From assembly GCF_009767585.1 (NCBI RefSeq), contig NZ_WSNW01000001.1, positions 2,499,941 to 2,563,940 of the forward strand: 64,000 nucleotides of DNA. Reading direction: 5' to 3'. The translations under genes and the position numbers were made by a program. Shown in pieces: positions 24,445 through 32,516 of the stretch. This stretch comes from Coprobacillus cateniformis (lineage in GTDB: Bacteria; Bacillota_I; Bacilli_A; Erysipelotrichales; Coprobacillaceae). How positions within the stretch are numbered: the first letter of the stretch is position 1; each line of letters starts with the position of its first letter. The notes beneath the pieces were generated by a model. It did not search any database. It saw only the letters and a program-made list of their open reading frames with translations, and was not told where the DNA came from.

Positions 24445-25551
24445 ATGACAGAATCAATAAAGAATAGATATAATTATGAATCATTATATAAAGTAGCTAT
24501 GGATATTCAATCAGTTTATGAGGCGTTTCAAGTAGATGAGTTTTTAAAATCAACTATGGATGATACGTGGGATGGTTTAGAATTAAAAGATAGAATAATA
24601 AAAATAAGTGATAACTTAGGTCAATATCTTCCAGCAAAGTACAGTGAAGCTATAAGCATTATTGACAAGATAGTGATGAATTATGGCAATTGGTTAGATG
24701 GCTTTGCTGGTTTCTTTCCTATTTTTGTTGAAATTTATGGACAACATGAAGCAGATTGGGATATGTCAATGGGAGCATTGGCAAGATATACACAGTATGC
24801 ATCCTCAGAACTTGCTGTAAGGGCATTTATTATTAAGGATGAAAAACGGATGATGAAACAGATGATTGAGTGGTCTAAGAGTGATAATGAGTATGTGAGA
24901 AGGCTTTCTTGTGAAGGATGCCGTCCTGCGCTCCCTTGGGGACAGGCACTCATTAGTTTCAAAAAAGACCCTACTCCCATCCTTCCCATTTTAGAACAGT
25001 TGAAAAATGATATTTCAATTCATGTTCGTAAAAGTGTAGCTAATAACTTAAATGACATTTCCAAGACACATCCAGAGTTAGTTACAAAAATTGCAAGGAA
25101 TTGGTATGGAAAATCTAAAGAAACAGATTGGATAGTCAAACATGGATGTAGAACACTTCTTAAAAATGGTCATCGTGATGTGCTTGCCATATTTGGGTAT
25201 CAAAACACTATGATTACTGTTGAGAGTTTTGCTTTGAGTAAGAATGCTATTTTTATTGGTGAGAATATTTCATTCTCTTTTGTTATTTCTACTAAGGAAG
25301 AGACAAAGGCAAGGCTGGAATATGGGATTGATTATGTAAAATTTAATGGTAAAAGAAATAGAAAGATATTTAAAATATCTGAAATGACATTGAAAAATAG
25401 TGAAAGAAAGCAGTATACAAAAAAGCACTCTTTTGCGGATATAAGTACAAGGAAGCATTATCCAGGTATCCATTCTCTTACCCTTATTATCAATGGGGTA
25501 GAACAAGGAAAACTAGATTTTGAATTACGTTCTCGAAAGGTAAAAGTTTAG
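24445..25551 (+). CDS. DNA alkylation repair protein (AlkC/AlkD-like HEAT glycosylase)
   Basis: This 368-residue protein is built of HEAT-like helices. The core WSKSDNEYVRRLSCEGCRP, LPWGQALISFKKDPTPILPIL and VRKSVANNLNDISKTHPELV is very characteristic of the AlkC branch of the AlkD-type superhelical glycosylases, which excise alkylated purines. A beta-rich C-terminal domain of about 95 residues (ITVESFALSKNAIFIGENIS onward), probably Ig-like, extends it beyond AlkD. AAAGGGAA precedes the ATG at 24445. A leader module precedes the gene. Confidence 0.85.
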   Translation: MTESIKNRYNYESLYKVAMDIQSVYEAFQVDEFLKSTMDDTWDGLELKDRIIKISDNLGQYLPAKYSEAISIIDKIVMNYGNWLDGFAGFFPIFVEIYGQHEADWDMSMGALARYTQYASSELAVRAFIIKDEKRMMKQMIEWSKSDNEYVRRLSCEGCRPALPWGQALISFKKDPTPILPILEQLKNDISIHVRKSVANNLNDISKTHPELVTKIARNWYGKSKETDWIVKHGCRTLLKNGHRDVLAIFGYQNTMITVESFALSKNAIFIGENISFSFVISTKEETKARLEYGIDYVKFNGKRNRKIFKISEMTLKNSERKQYTKKHSFADISTRKHYPGIHSLTLIINGVEQGKLDFELRSRKVKV

Positions 25552-25591
25552 CTTATAGAAATGTTAAAATGAAAATTTGAGGAGAGGTTTT

Positions 25592-25939
25592 ATGTTTAAT
25601 GAAATATGTATATATGAAGCAAAATTAAATAAGTTAGATGAAATTGAAGAACTCATGAAGGAAGTGGCAGAATTTTATCTGAAACAAGATGGTGTGATTG
25701 ATGTTCATTATATAAAGCGTACTCATCGACAAAAAGACTTTAATGCAGTTAAAGAGGGGGAATTACCTATTCGTCTGACAAGAAATATAGGGAAAGTTAC
25801 ATATGTATTATATTGGGCAATGGAAAATGAAGAAGTTCATGCAAGAGTTGGAAAACTTGGTATAGAGAAATTTTACAAACGATGGAATAGGTGTTTAACC
25901 ACAATGCCTAAAATAATTTTAGGAGAGAATATTGTTTGA
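25592..25939 (+). CDS. Small ferredoxin-like (ABM-type) protein
   Basis: The 115-residue protein is predicted alpha/beta: EICIYEAKLNKLDEIEELMKE, DGVIDVHYIKRTHRQKDF and KVTYVLYWAMENEE. The strand-helix-strand pattern and length suggest a dimeric alpha-beta barrel of the antibiotic-biosynthesis-monooxygenase type. No catalytic residues can be named. GAGGAGAGG precedes the ATG at 25592. Function unknown. Confidence 0.55.
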   Translation: MFNEICIYEAKLNKLDEIEELMKEVAEFYLKQDGVIDVHYIKRTHRQKDFNAVKEGELPIRLTRNIGKVTYVLYWAMENEEVHARVGKLGIEKFYKRWNRCLTTMPKIILGENIV

Positions 25940-25954
25940 ATTATATCTTCAAGG

Positions 25955-25987
25955 TTGATGAGTTATAAAATTTAGAATTTGAGTAGG
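25955..25987 (+). repeat. Accessory-gene leader module, copy 4
   Basis: It contains ATAAAATTTAGAATTTGAG, one base longer in the T run than copies 2 and 3, and ends in the AGGTGA ribosome site of the MazG-like gene. Confidence 0.45.
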
Positions 25988-25995
25988 TGAATAAC

Positions 25996-26313
25996 ATGGT
26001 TGATTTTAGTATTAATGAAATGCAAAGAAGACTTCAAGATAAGTATAAGGATCAATGGGAGCCTATTTGTCCTGAGACAGGCAAAAATAAGATGCTTTGG
26101 ATGATTGGTGAAATAGGTGAAGTCATTGATATCATTAAGAAAAATGGAGCAATACAGGCTTCATCTGATGATAATTTAAGAAAAGAACTTGTTGAGGAAT
26201 TGGCTGATGTTCTTATGTATTATAATGATATAATGTTGTGCTATGACATTACTGCTGATGAACTTAAACAAATATATAATAAAAAGTTTCAAAAAAATAT
26301 GGAACGTTGGTAA
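25996..26313 (+). CDS. MazG-like nucleotide pyrophosphohydrolase
   Basis: The 105-residue all-helical protein carries the MazG metal-binding pattern: MLWMIGEIGEVIDIIKK supplies E-x2-E and LRKELVEELADVLMYYNDI supplies E-x2-D. Such enzymes hydrolyse NTPs, often damaged or non-canonical ones, to NMP and pyrophosphate. AGGTGA precedes the ATG at 25996. It follows a DNA-repair gene in a shared orientation, consistent with a nucleotide-sanitation role. Confidence 0.82.
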   Translation: MVDFSINEMQRRLQDKYKDQWEPICPETGKNKMLWMIGEIGEVIDIIKKNGAIQASSDDNLRKELVEELADVLMYYNDIMLCYDITADELKQIYNKKFQKNMERW

Positions 26314-26531
26314 TTACATTTTCATAGAAAGAAATTATAGATGAATATTATGATAGAAAACAAATGATATTGACTGGAAAAGGTGTTGTATTGGCTAAAG
26401 ATATTAAATATGATTGAAGAACTTATGAAGTTTGCTTGAATGATATTTTTAGAAGTGAGGTCATCATAATTGAATTTGTACCATTTATTGGAATATTTAG
26501 AGATACAAAATATAAGATTGGGGTGAATATA

Positions 26532-27065
26532 TTGAGAACAATACATTATGCAGTTTTAAATGAAATGAGTTGTTCACAGACAATTCCACAAACTATTTTA
26601 GATGTCGGTTGTGGGAATGGAGCATTTACACAAGCGGTTTCTGCGAAATTTCCACTTAGTACTATCACTGCAATTGATACTTCTATTTCTCAATTGGTTT
26701 CATCTGCCAATATAACATTTATGAAAGGAAGTGTTGAGCAATTGCCATTAGTTTCAGAATCATTTGACTTGGTTATTGCTGTATTATCGTTACATCATTG
26801 GAAAGAAAAAAACAAAGGAATTAATGAAATATATCGAGTTCTTAAAAAAGGTGGCAGACTTATAATTGGTGATCCATTGCTTGAAGACTGGATGAGTCAT
26901 TATATCCTTGGAGTGTTAATGCAAGTATTAGATGGTGGCTCTTTTACAGATAAAAAAAGAGTAAGCGAATATTTAAATATGGCAGGATTTGAAGATATTA
27001 GTATAAGGCTTATTCCAAATACGATGAAGTCGTTATATCTTATTACGGCAAAAAAAGCTATATGA
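26532..27065 (+). CDS. Class I SAM-dependent methyltransferase
   Basis: The protein has SAM-binding motif I ILDVGCGNGAFTQAV, the acidic end of strand 2 TAIDTS, motif FDLVIAVLSLHHW and RVLKKGGRLIIGDP, the Methyltransf_11 pattern. GGGGTGA lies six bases before a TTG at 26532, taken as the start. The frame is open to 26436, where an ATG would add 32 residues unlike normal methyltransferase sequence and with no ribosome site. The frame upstream of a TGA at about 26416 is also gene-like, so the 5' end may be a rearranged junction. Substrate unknown. Confidence 0.75.
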   Translation: MRTIHYAVLNEMSCSQTIPQTILDVGCGNGAFTQAVSAKFPLSTITAIDTSISQLVSSANITFMKGSVEQLPLVSESFDLVIAVLSLHHWKEKNKGINEIYRVLKKGGRLIIGDPLLEDWMSHYILGVLMQVLDGGSFTDKKRVSEYLNMAGFEDISIRLIPNTMKSLYLITAKKAI

Positions 27066-27214
27066 GAATATGATCAGTTTAATAAGAATCAATACATATT
27101 ATCAAACTTTGATAAGGAATTTAGAAAGTTAACAAAAAATAAGTATTTTAATTTATTAGATAAATTCTGATTTATAGAGTGAATAAAGTAATAAATTGAA
27201 AGTGAGGTGCTAAA

Positions 27215-27682
27215 TTGAAAAAGAATATAATACTTTCTGTATGTTTCATGTTTTTGCTTGTGCTCACAGGTTGTTCATCAAAAGATGGTGAAAAAGATTT
27301 GTCAATGCGTCAAGATCTGGCACTCATATATGAAGAAACAGTATCTCCGAATAAAGAATATGTCAAATCAGAAGAAGATATAGTGAATTATAGTATTGAA
27401 GTATACCAAAATAAAGACTATAAAATTTTAGTTAATGCGAAATCTAATTCTCAATTTTTCGAGCCAATGCAATATGAATTAGAATATGATAAGAAAATAA
27501 CTGAATCAAATATAACTGTAAAATGGACAACTCTTATGGGGAACCCAAAAGCAAAAGAAAATGATCAATTAGGTGTAGCTTATGTATCTATTTTGGAGAA
27601 TGGAAAAGTATTGAGTGAAAGAAAAATATCTTTTGTCAATAAAGCTATTGAGACGATAACAGATACAGTTAATAAGAAGTGA
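27215..27682 (+). CDS. Putative lipoprotein
   Basis: This 155-residue protein has a typical lipoprotein signal: KKNI, a hydrophobic stretch and the lipobox LVLTGC with Cys at residue 20. The mature part is a small beta-rich domain (VNYSIEVYQNKDYKILVNA; KWTTLMGNPKAKENDQLGVA). It starts at TTG behind GAGGTG. It would be lipidated by an Lgt such as the one encoded at 53.2 kb. Function unknown. Confidence 0.75.
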   Translation: MKKNIILSVCFMFLLVLTGCSSKDGEKDLSMRQDLALIYEETVSPNKEYVKSEEDIVNYSIEVYQNKDYKILVNAKSNSQFFEPMQYELEYDKKITESNITVKWTTLMGNPKAKENDQLGVAYVSILENGKVLSERKISFVNKAIETITDTVNKK

Positions 27683-27834
27683 AAATAACTACTACACTTC
27701 CTGAGAATTCTTTCTTGCTTTAGGGTATGCATTAAAAAAGAAGATTTAATCCTATTGATAAATACAATAGTTTTAGATATTCTATTCTTTTAAATATCCA
27801 TTATCGAGTAGGAATCTTTTTGAGATCGGGTAGT

Positions 27835-27926
27835 TATTTTTTGTTTCCTTTTATAATTTCAAGGAGTAGCTTGACAATGATTGCAATGATAGCTATCACT
27901 TAGGATAGTATTTCATAATCGCTCAT
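27835..27926 (-). pseudogene. Decayed type I toxin (Fst / holin-like peptide) locus
   Basis: An ATG at 27926 behind GGAGGTGG opens MSDYEILS, then TAA, then VIAIIAIIVKLLLEIIKGNKK in the same frame: a single hydrophobic helix with a basic tail, the shape of Fst/holin-like type I toxins. The ribosome-site region ACGGAGGTGGTTA is repeated about 70 bases upstream as ACGGTAGGTGGTTA, matching the direct repeats by which the par antisense RNA pairs with toxin mRNA. The internal stop suggests loss of toxin activity. The remaining non-coding DNA from 27683 to 28194 holds nothing else I can name apart from the promoter at its end. Confidence 0.55.
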
Positions 27927-28124
27927 GCTAACCACCTCCGTTGTTTCAAATTTCTCTAATGAGATATCTACATCAATAGAGTTTCCAATCTCTGGTCTAT
28001 TGACCAAAGCATAACCACCTACCGTTATAATTATTCCATAACATCACTATAGCATATTTAAATACTGCTTTTTGCATATAAAGATTGCAGTTTCGATAAT
28101 TAGATTTCTTTTTTTGAATCAAAA

Positions 28125-28175
28125 TGGAATATATTCCAAAAATAACTTGCAAAACGGAAAATAGTATATTATACT
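28125..28175 (+). promoter_or_regulatory. Promoter of the esterase gene with upstream palindrome
   Basis: A palindrome TGGAAT-AT-ATTCCA (28125-28138) lies eight bases upstream of TTGCAA (28147-28152), which is 17 bases from TATACT (28170-28175). A related palindrome overlaps the PTS-gene promoter at 29089, so one regulator may control both. Confidence 0.65.
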
Positions 28176-28194
28176 GATGTTGTGAGGTGAGAAG

Positions 28195-29055
28195 ATGAGA
28201 GAAAGAAAACAGGTAGATATTCATAATTATCATGGGAGTTTTGATGTTCAATACAGTCCTGTGTCTAAGACGTGCGTAATGGATATCTTTTTACCAGAGG
28301 GAGAAGGTCCGTTTCCCGTGATTGTCTCTATTCATGGTGGAGCTTTTAAAAAGTGTGATAAACGTGATGAAGAAATGATACTAGATATGTTACATGGGCT
28401 TGACAAAGGATATGCGGTTGTTGGAGTCAATTATAGATTGAGTCAAGAAGCACAGTTTCCTGAACCAGTCAAAGATATCAAACAAGCTATTCGGTTTATT
28501 AAGGATCATGCAGATGAATATAACTTAGATAAAGAGAAAATTGTTGTCTGGGGTGGCAGTGCAGGTGGGTATTTTGCATTGATGTCAGGACTTATTGATT
28601 GTTATGATGAATTTGATGATGAGTATTCATCAAATACCAATACCAAGATTCAAGGATTGGTTGCATGGTTTCCACCTGTTCATTTTAGTAATATGGATAA
28701 TCAGTTAAAATCATCTGGTTTATTAAAGGTATACCCTGATCATGATGATTCTCAGTCACCTGAATCATTATTTATCGGAGCACCTATAACTGAATCGTAT
28801 GAGTTGGTTGAAAAGGCTAATCCAGAGACATATTTACATACGGATATTTGTCCTATGTTCATTCAACATGGCAGAGAAGATATGATTGTTCCATATCAAC
28901 AATCACAGGATTTTGTGAAGAAAGCAAAAATCATTTGTGGTGAAGAGAAGATTCGTTATGAAATTATAGAAGGGGCAAATCATGGAGATCCATTATTTAG
29001 TACTCTAGAAAATCTCAATAAAGTTTATGCATTCATTGAAGAATGTTTTCGTTAA
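28195..29055 (+). CDS. Alpha/beta hydrolase, acetyl-esterase type
   Basis: This 286-residue protein has the hormone-sensitive-lipase/acetylxylan-esterase pattern: oxyanion-hole SIHGGAF, nucleophile GGSAGG (Ser near 122), acid in HGREDMIVPYQQS and the final histidine in GANHGDP. There is no signal peptide, so it works in the cytosol. Placement directly before a PTS permease and a ChbG-type deacetylase suggests it removes acyl groups from imported, acylated oligosaccharides (inference). GAGGTGAG precedes the ATG. Confidence 0.88.
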   Translation: MRERKQVDIHNYHGSFDVQYSPVSKTCVMDIFLPEGEGPFPVIVSIHGGAFKKCDKRDEEMILDMLHGLDKGYAVVGVNYRLSQEAQFPEPVKDIKQAIRFIKDHADEYNLDKEKIVVWGGSAGGYFALMSGLIDCYDEFDDEYSSNTNTKIQGLVAWFPPVHFSNMDNQLKSSGLLKVYPDHDDSQSPESLFIGAPITESYELVEKANPETYLHTDICPMFIQHGREDMIVPYQQSQDFVKKAKIICGEEKIRYEIIEGANHGDPLFSTLENLNKVYAFIEECFR

Positions 29056-29074
29056 TACCAACAGATGTTGGTTA
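29056..29074 (+). terminator. Short hairpin after the esterase gene
   Basis: ACCAACA and TGTTGGT form a perfect 7-bp stem with a two-base loop directly after the stop codon, followed by TATT. The poor U tract suggests a partial terminator or an mRNA-stability hairpin. Confidence 0.5.
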
Positions 29075-29088
29075 TTCATTTGGCTTAA

Positions 29089-29118
29089 TTTGGAATGGAT
29101 TCCAAAATTAAATATAAA
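29089..29118 (+). promoter_or_regulatory. PTS-gene promoter overlapped by an 18-bp palindrome
   Basis: TTTGGAAT-GG-ATTCCAAA (29089-29106) covers a -35 element TTGGAA (29090-29095), which is 17 bases from TATAAA (29113-29118). That arrangement predicts repression. The half-site is shared with the palindrome before the esterase gene. Confidence 0.65.
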
Positions 29119-29148
29119 GAAGGAAAATTTAAAGAAAGAGGGAGTAAT

Positions 29149-30426
29149 ATGGAAGCTTTAACAAATGTGTTAGAAAATTTTTTAATGCCTATTTCATCAT
29201 GGGTATCACGTAACAAATCATTACAGGGAATATCGAAAGGATTTATGAGAATTCTGCCAGTTACAATTTTAAGTTCAATGTTTTATTTAATTGCGAATTT
29301 TCCAATCACTGGTTGGACTAATTGGTTAGCAAGTTCAGGAATAGGAAATTATATTTTAATTCCTTATAATGTGACAATGGGATTGTTTGCTTTATATGCA
29401 GCATTTGCAGTTGCCTATAGTTATGCGCAGAATGAGAAATGTGATGCTTTGTCAACGGGGATTGTCTCTTTAATTTGCTTCTTGGTTTTAACACCTTATG
29501 TAACAGATACAGCTGGAGCCTTATTCGCCGAAGGAGATTTAGCTTATAGTTTTGGATGGTTAGGTTGTAAAGGATTATTTGTGGCAATGTTGATTGCAAT
29601 TATTGTAGCTAAGGTTTATTGTTTATTTGAGAAAAAAGGTTGGACGATCCATATGCCCGAAGGTGTTCCACCATATGTTGAACAATCATTTGCATCATTA
29701 ATTCCTGGTTTTATTTGTGCTGGTGTTTGTGGCATTCTTGCTTATGAATTGAGTTTAACATCATTTGGAAATATTCATGAATTGATTTATCATTATTTAC
29801 AAACACCTCTAACAGCCTTAGGTGGTTCTATTTGGGGATATTTAATTGCAACAGTTCTCATCCAATTATTATGGTGGTTTGGTATTCATGGCTTCAATGT
29901 TGTTATGGGGGTAATGATGCCAATTTTCTTAGGTATTGATATGGCGAGAATGGCTGGTGAAACAACCAATCCGATTGGGATGAGTTTAATGACAGTTGTT
30001 GGTCAATCAACAGTCTGTTGCTGTATTATCATGTTATTCTTCTGTAAGTCTAAACAATTAAAACAAATTGGTAAAATTGCGACTCCAGCGGCTATTTTCA
30101 ATATTGGTGAACCAATTGTCTTTGGTGTACCAAATGTTTTGAATCCATATATGTTTATTCCAACCGTTTTATTAGTTCCAATTGTGACAAATTTATTTTT
30201 CTATCTTGGTTTTGTAAGTGGTATTGTCACACCACTCTCTGGTGCACAAGTGTCTATGCAAGTTCCAGTTGTTCTTTATGGTCTGGTTCAAGGAAATTGG
30301 ATGGTTGCTCTATGGCAGGCTTTAGCAATTCCATTAGGTGTTATTCTTTTCTTACCTTTCTATAAGATGTATGATAAAACACTGGTAGCTAAGGAAAAAG
30401 AATTGGAAGCTCAAAAGAATGACTAA
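29149..30426 (+). CDS. celB: PTS cellobiose/lactose-type EIIC permease
   Basis: This 425-residue integral membrane protein has about ten helices. Its opening LENFLMPISSWVSRNKSLQG and late NIGEPIVFGVPNVLNPYMFIPT are hallmarks of the Lac/Cel/chitobiose EIIC family, which imports and phosphorylates beta-linked disaccharides with EIIA and EIIB partners. No EIIA or EIIB gene is nearby, so these must be encoded elsewhere. GAGGGAG precedes the ATG at 29149; the upstream frame extension overlaps the promoter. The next gene overlaps its end by eight bases. Confidence 0.93.
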   Translation: MEALTNVLENFLMPISSWVSRNKSLQGISKGFMRILPVTILSSMFYLIANFPITGWTNWLASSGIGNYILIPYNVTMGLFALYAAFAVAYSYAQNEKCDALSTGIVSLICFLVLTPYVTDTAGALFAEGDLAYSFGWLGCKGLFVAMLIAIIVAKVYCLFEKKGWTIHMPEGVPPYVEQSFASLIPGFICAGVCGILAYELSLTSFGNIHELIYHYLQTPLTALGGSIWGYLIATVLIQLLWWFGIHGFNVVMGVMMPIFLGIDMARMAGETTNPIGMSLMTVVGQSTVCCCIIMLFFCKSKQLKQIGKIATPAAIFNIGEPIVFGVPNVLNPYMFIPTVLLVPIVTNLFFYLGFVSGIVTPLSGAQVSMQVPVVLYGLVQGNWMVALWQALAIPLGVILFLPFYKMYDKTLVAKEKELEAQKND

Positions 30427-31162
30427 AAAATTAATCTTAAATGCTGATGATTTTGGATTAACATCAGGGATTAATTATGGGATTTTAGATGCCTATCTTC
30501 AACATTCAATTTCTTCTATAAGTTTAATGATCAATACTCCAAAAACCTTAGAAGCTATTGAAATTATGAAAAAATATAAAATAACATGTGTTGGGATTCA
30601 TATCAATATAACATTAGGAAAGCCAGTATCAAGTCCAAGTAATATTCCTTCCTTACTTGATGAACATGGATATTTTCATAAAGCAGATTGGTGGTTTCAA
30701 AATCAGGTTAATGAAAATGAATTGATATTAGAATTTGATAATCAGATTGCATTATTTGAAAAACTGACTGGTCAAAAACCTAATCATTTGAATTACCATC
30801 ATCGTTTTGATTTTTATCAATATTATCCATCATTAGCAAAACATCTGTTTGAGAAATATCAATTACCAATGCGTCTGGAAAAAGATTATCATGAATATCC
30901 ATATGAATATGCCATTAATCAGACTTATTTTCTCAATACTCATGATGATATTCATAAATATTTAATTGGAGATATTATTGAAATGCCATGCCATGTTGGT
31001 TTTGTTGATCAGTCAATTATGGAAATGAGTAGTTTGAATTTACAAAGAATGGAAGATCATGCATTGGTTACTTCATCAAGATTTAAAAAACTTTACCATG
31101 ATTTAGGATATCAATTGATTGGCTGGAATCAGCTGCAAAAGAAAACGAGAAACTCTTATTGA
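30419..31162 (+). CDS. chbG: ChbG/YdjC family carbohydrate deacetylase
   Basis: The 247-residue protein has the YdjC-family metal-site motifs: LILNADDFGLTSGIN (Asp-Asp), GIHINITLG (His) and LNYHHRFDFY (His-His). ChbG deacetylates phosphorylated or free chitooligosaccharides in the cytosol so that downstream glycosidases can act. Its overlap with the EIIC gene indicates translational coupling and supports an acetylated PTS sugar as substrate. The stop codon overlaps the 3' end of a convergent MATE gene. Confidence 0.9.
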   Translation: MTKKLILNADDFGLTSGINYGILDAYLQHSISSISLMINTPKTLEAIEIMKKYKITCVGIHINITLGKPVSSPSNIPSLLDEHGYFHKADWWFQNQVNENELILEFDNQIALFEKLTGQKPNHLNYHHRFDFYQYYPSLAKHLFEKYQLPMRLEKDYHEYPYEYAINQTYFLNTHDDIHKYLIGDIIEMPCHVGFVDQSIMEMSSLNLQRMEDHALVTSSRFKKLYHDLGYQLIGWNQLQKKTRNSY

Positions 31163-31173
31163 GGTTCTCGTTT
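31143..31173. terminator. Bidirectional terminator inside overlapping 3' ends
   Basis: AAACGAGAA and TTCTCGTTT form a perfect 9-bp stem with a 13-base loop. It lies over the stop codons of both the chbG gene and the convergent MATE gene, with T-rich or A-rich flanks on each side. Confidence 0.7.
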
Positions 31174-32487
31174 CTTGTTAACAAGATATATAAAGAAAAA
31201 TGAAAGGAGAAATGATACGAATTTACCAATAGTTTCACCACTCCAAAAAGCATTTGTAACAAGTGGTGATAATAACATATAAGTTGCTATGATTTTTATA
31301 AACAGATCACTTAAATTACAAATTAAAAAATAAGTCATATTCATAGAACTCCTTAATAAACTTTCATTCATGAATTTAAAGATACTCATAAACATCATCG
31401 CAATTGAACATTGCAAGTATGTTTTAAAGAACTGATAACCTTCGTGATAATTATCAATAGAAAAGAAAGGTTGACAAAGAAGGTGAGGGAAGATGAAAAA
31501 GAGGAAAGCGATCAATGTCATATAAATCAAAGACAACTTGATAAAGAAGATATAGATTTTTTTTAATTCTGTAAATTCTTGTGAAACAATCATTTTTGCT
31601 GCATAAATGGAAAAAGCTTGTGTAAATCCTAAGACAACAATACGTGAAAGAGTAAGTACTTTATTAACAGCTACAAATCCACTGATGATTTCACTTCCAA
31701 AAGGATTAATCATTGATTGAATAAAAATAAATGAACAAGTAATTACAAATTGCTGTATAACTGATGGAATTGTAATATGAATGAGCTCTTTGACTTGTAT
31801 CATATCAATATGAGGTCTCCAAGTAAAGCCTGGATAATCCTTAATTTTATTATAAAGGTGATAAAAAGCAACAAACATAAATAAAGCTTGAGCAATAATT
31901 GTAGCTAGGGCAGCTCCAAAAACTCCTAAATGAAAAACACAGATAAACAATAAATCTAAAATAATATTAAGAAGAGAAGACCCAAAGACAAAATAAAAGC
32001 AATGTTTAGAATCACCAAGTGCTGTGATAATAGCTCTTGAAATATCATAGACATAAATAAAAGGAACCCCAATCATATAAGTCATTATATAAGCATTGGT
32101 AAAAGGAATGAGTTCATTTGGTAGGTGAATCCAACGATATAAAGTAGGCAGACATAAAAAACCTAAAGCAACCAAGGTGATGGAAATAGTTAAAGCAATA
32201 GCTATAATGTTGATACTTCCATTGGCAATTTTCTGTAAATCCTTTTTTCCTAGATAACGAGAAAATATAATCTCTGATGATAACTCAATTCCACCTGAGA
32301 CAACAATAAACAACATGACAATTGTGCCAGCATTTCCAACTGCTGCTAATTCATCAACGCCTAAAAATTGACCAACAATCATTGTATCAGCAACGTTATA
32401 GAATTGTTGTGTAAACATACTTAAAATAATCGGAATAGAAAAAAAGAAAACTTTTTTATGAAATGGATTCTTTAGCAGTGTAAACAT
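31156..32487 (-). CDS. MATE family efflux transporter
   Basis: The 443-residue protein has 12 helices and the family start FFFSIPIILSMFTQQFYNVADTMIVGQFLG, with GALATIIAQALF at the half-repeat. AAGGAGG precedes the ATG. A MerR-type promoter with a 19-bp spacer drives it and a divergent MerR gene is adjacent, the standard arrangement of a drug-inducible exporter. Its 3' end overlaps the convergent chbG gene by seven bases. Confidence 0.92.
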   Translation of the reverse strand: MFTLLKNPFHKKVFFFSIPIILSMFTQQFYNVADTMIVGQFLGVDELAAVGNAGTIVMLFIVVSGGIELSSEIIFSRYLGKKDLQKIANGSINIIAIALTISITLVALGFLCLPTLYRWIHLPNELIPFTNAYIMTYMIGVPFIYVYDISRAIITALGDSKHCFYFVFGSSLLNIILDLLFICVFHLGVFGAALATIIAQALFMFVAFYHLYNKIKDYPGFTWRPHIDMIQVKELIHITIPSVIQQFVITCSFIFIQSMINPFGSEIISGFVAVNKVLTLSRIVVLGFTQAFSIYAAKMIVSQEFTELKKIYIFFIKLSLIYMTLIAFLFFIFPHLLCQPFFSIDNYHEGYQFFKTYLQCSIAMMFMSIFKFMNESLLRSSMNMTYFLICNLSDLFIKIIATYMLLSPLVTNAFWSGETIGKFVSFLLSFFFIYLVNKKREPQ

Positions 32488-32516
32488 TGTTTTGACCTCC
32501 TTGCTGTGTTAATATA

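Noticed and set aside
22685..25987. CRISPR array or integron attC sites for the recurring leader modules
   Set aside because: Copies are separated by whole genes, differ in length and lack palindromic attC structure or regular spacers. No cas or integrase gene is present.
1..27000. Prophage or conjugative element covering the accessory region
   Set aside because: No phage structural, integrase, relaxase or replication genes are visible; only IS110, ISL3 and an Rpn gene are mobile-type.
27997..28251. 84-codon minus-strand open frame near the toxin remnant
   Set aside because: It overlaps the esterase gene start and promoter, has no ribosome site and no recognisable sequence.
29318..29599. 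93-codon minus-strand frame inside the PTS gene
   Set aside because: It is antisense to conserved membrane-protein sequence with no start signals; it is a coding shadow.
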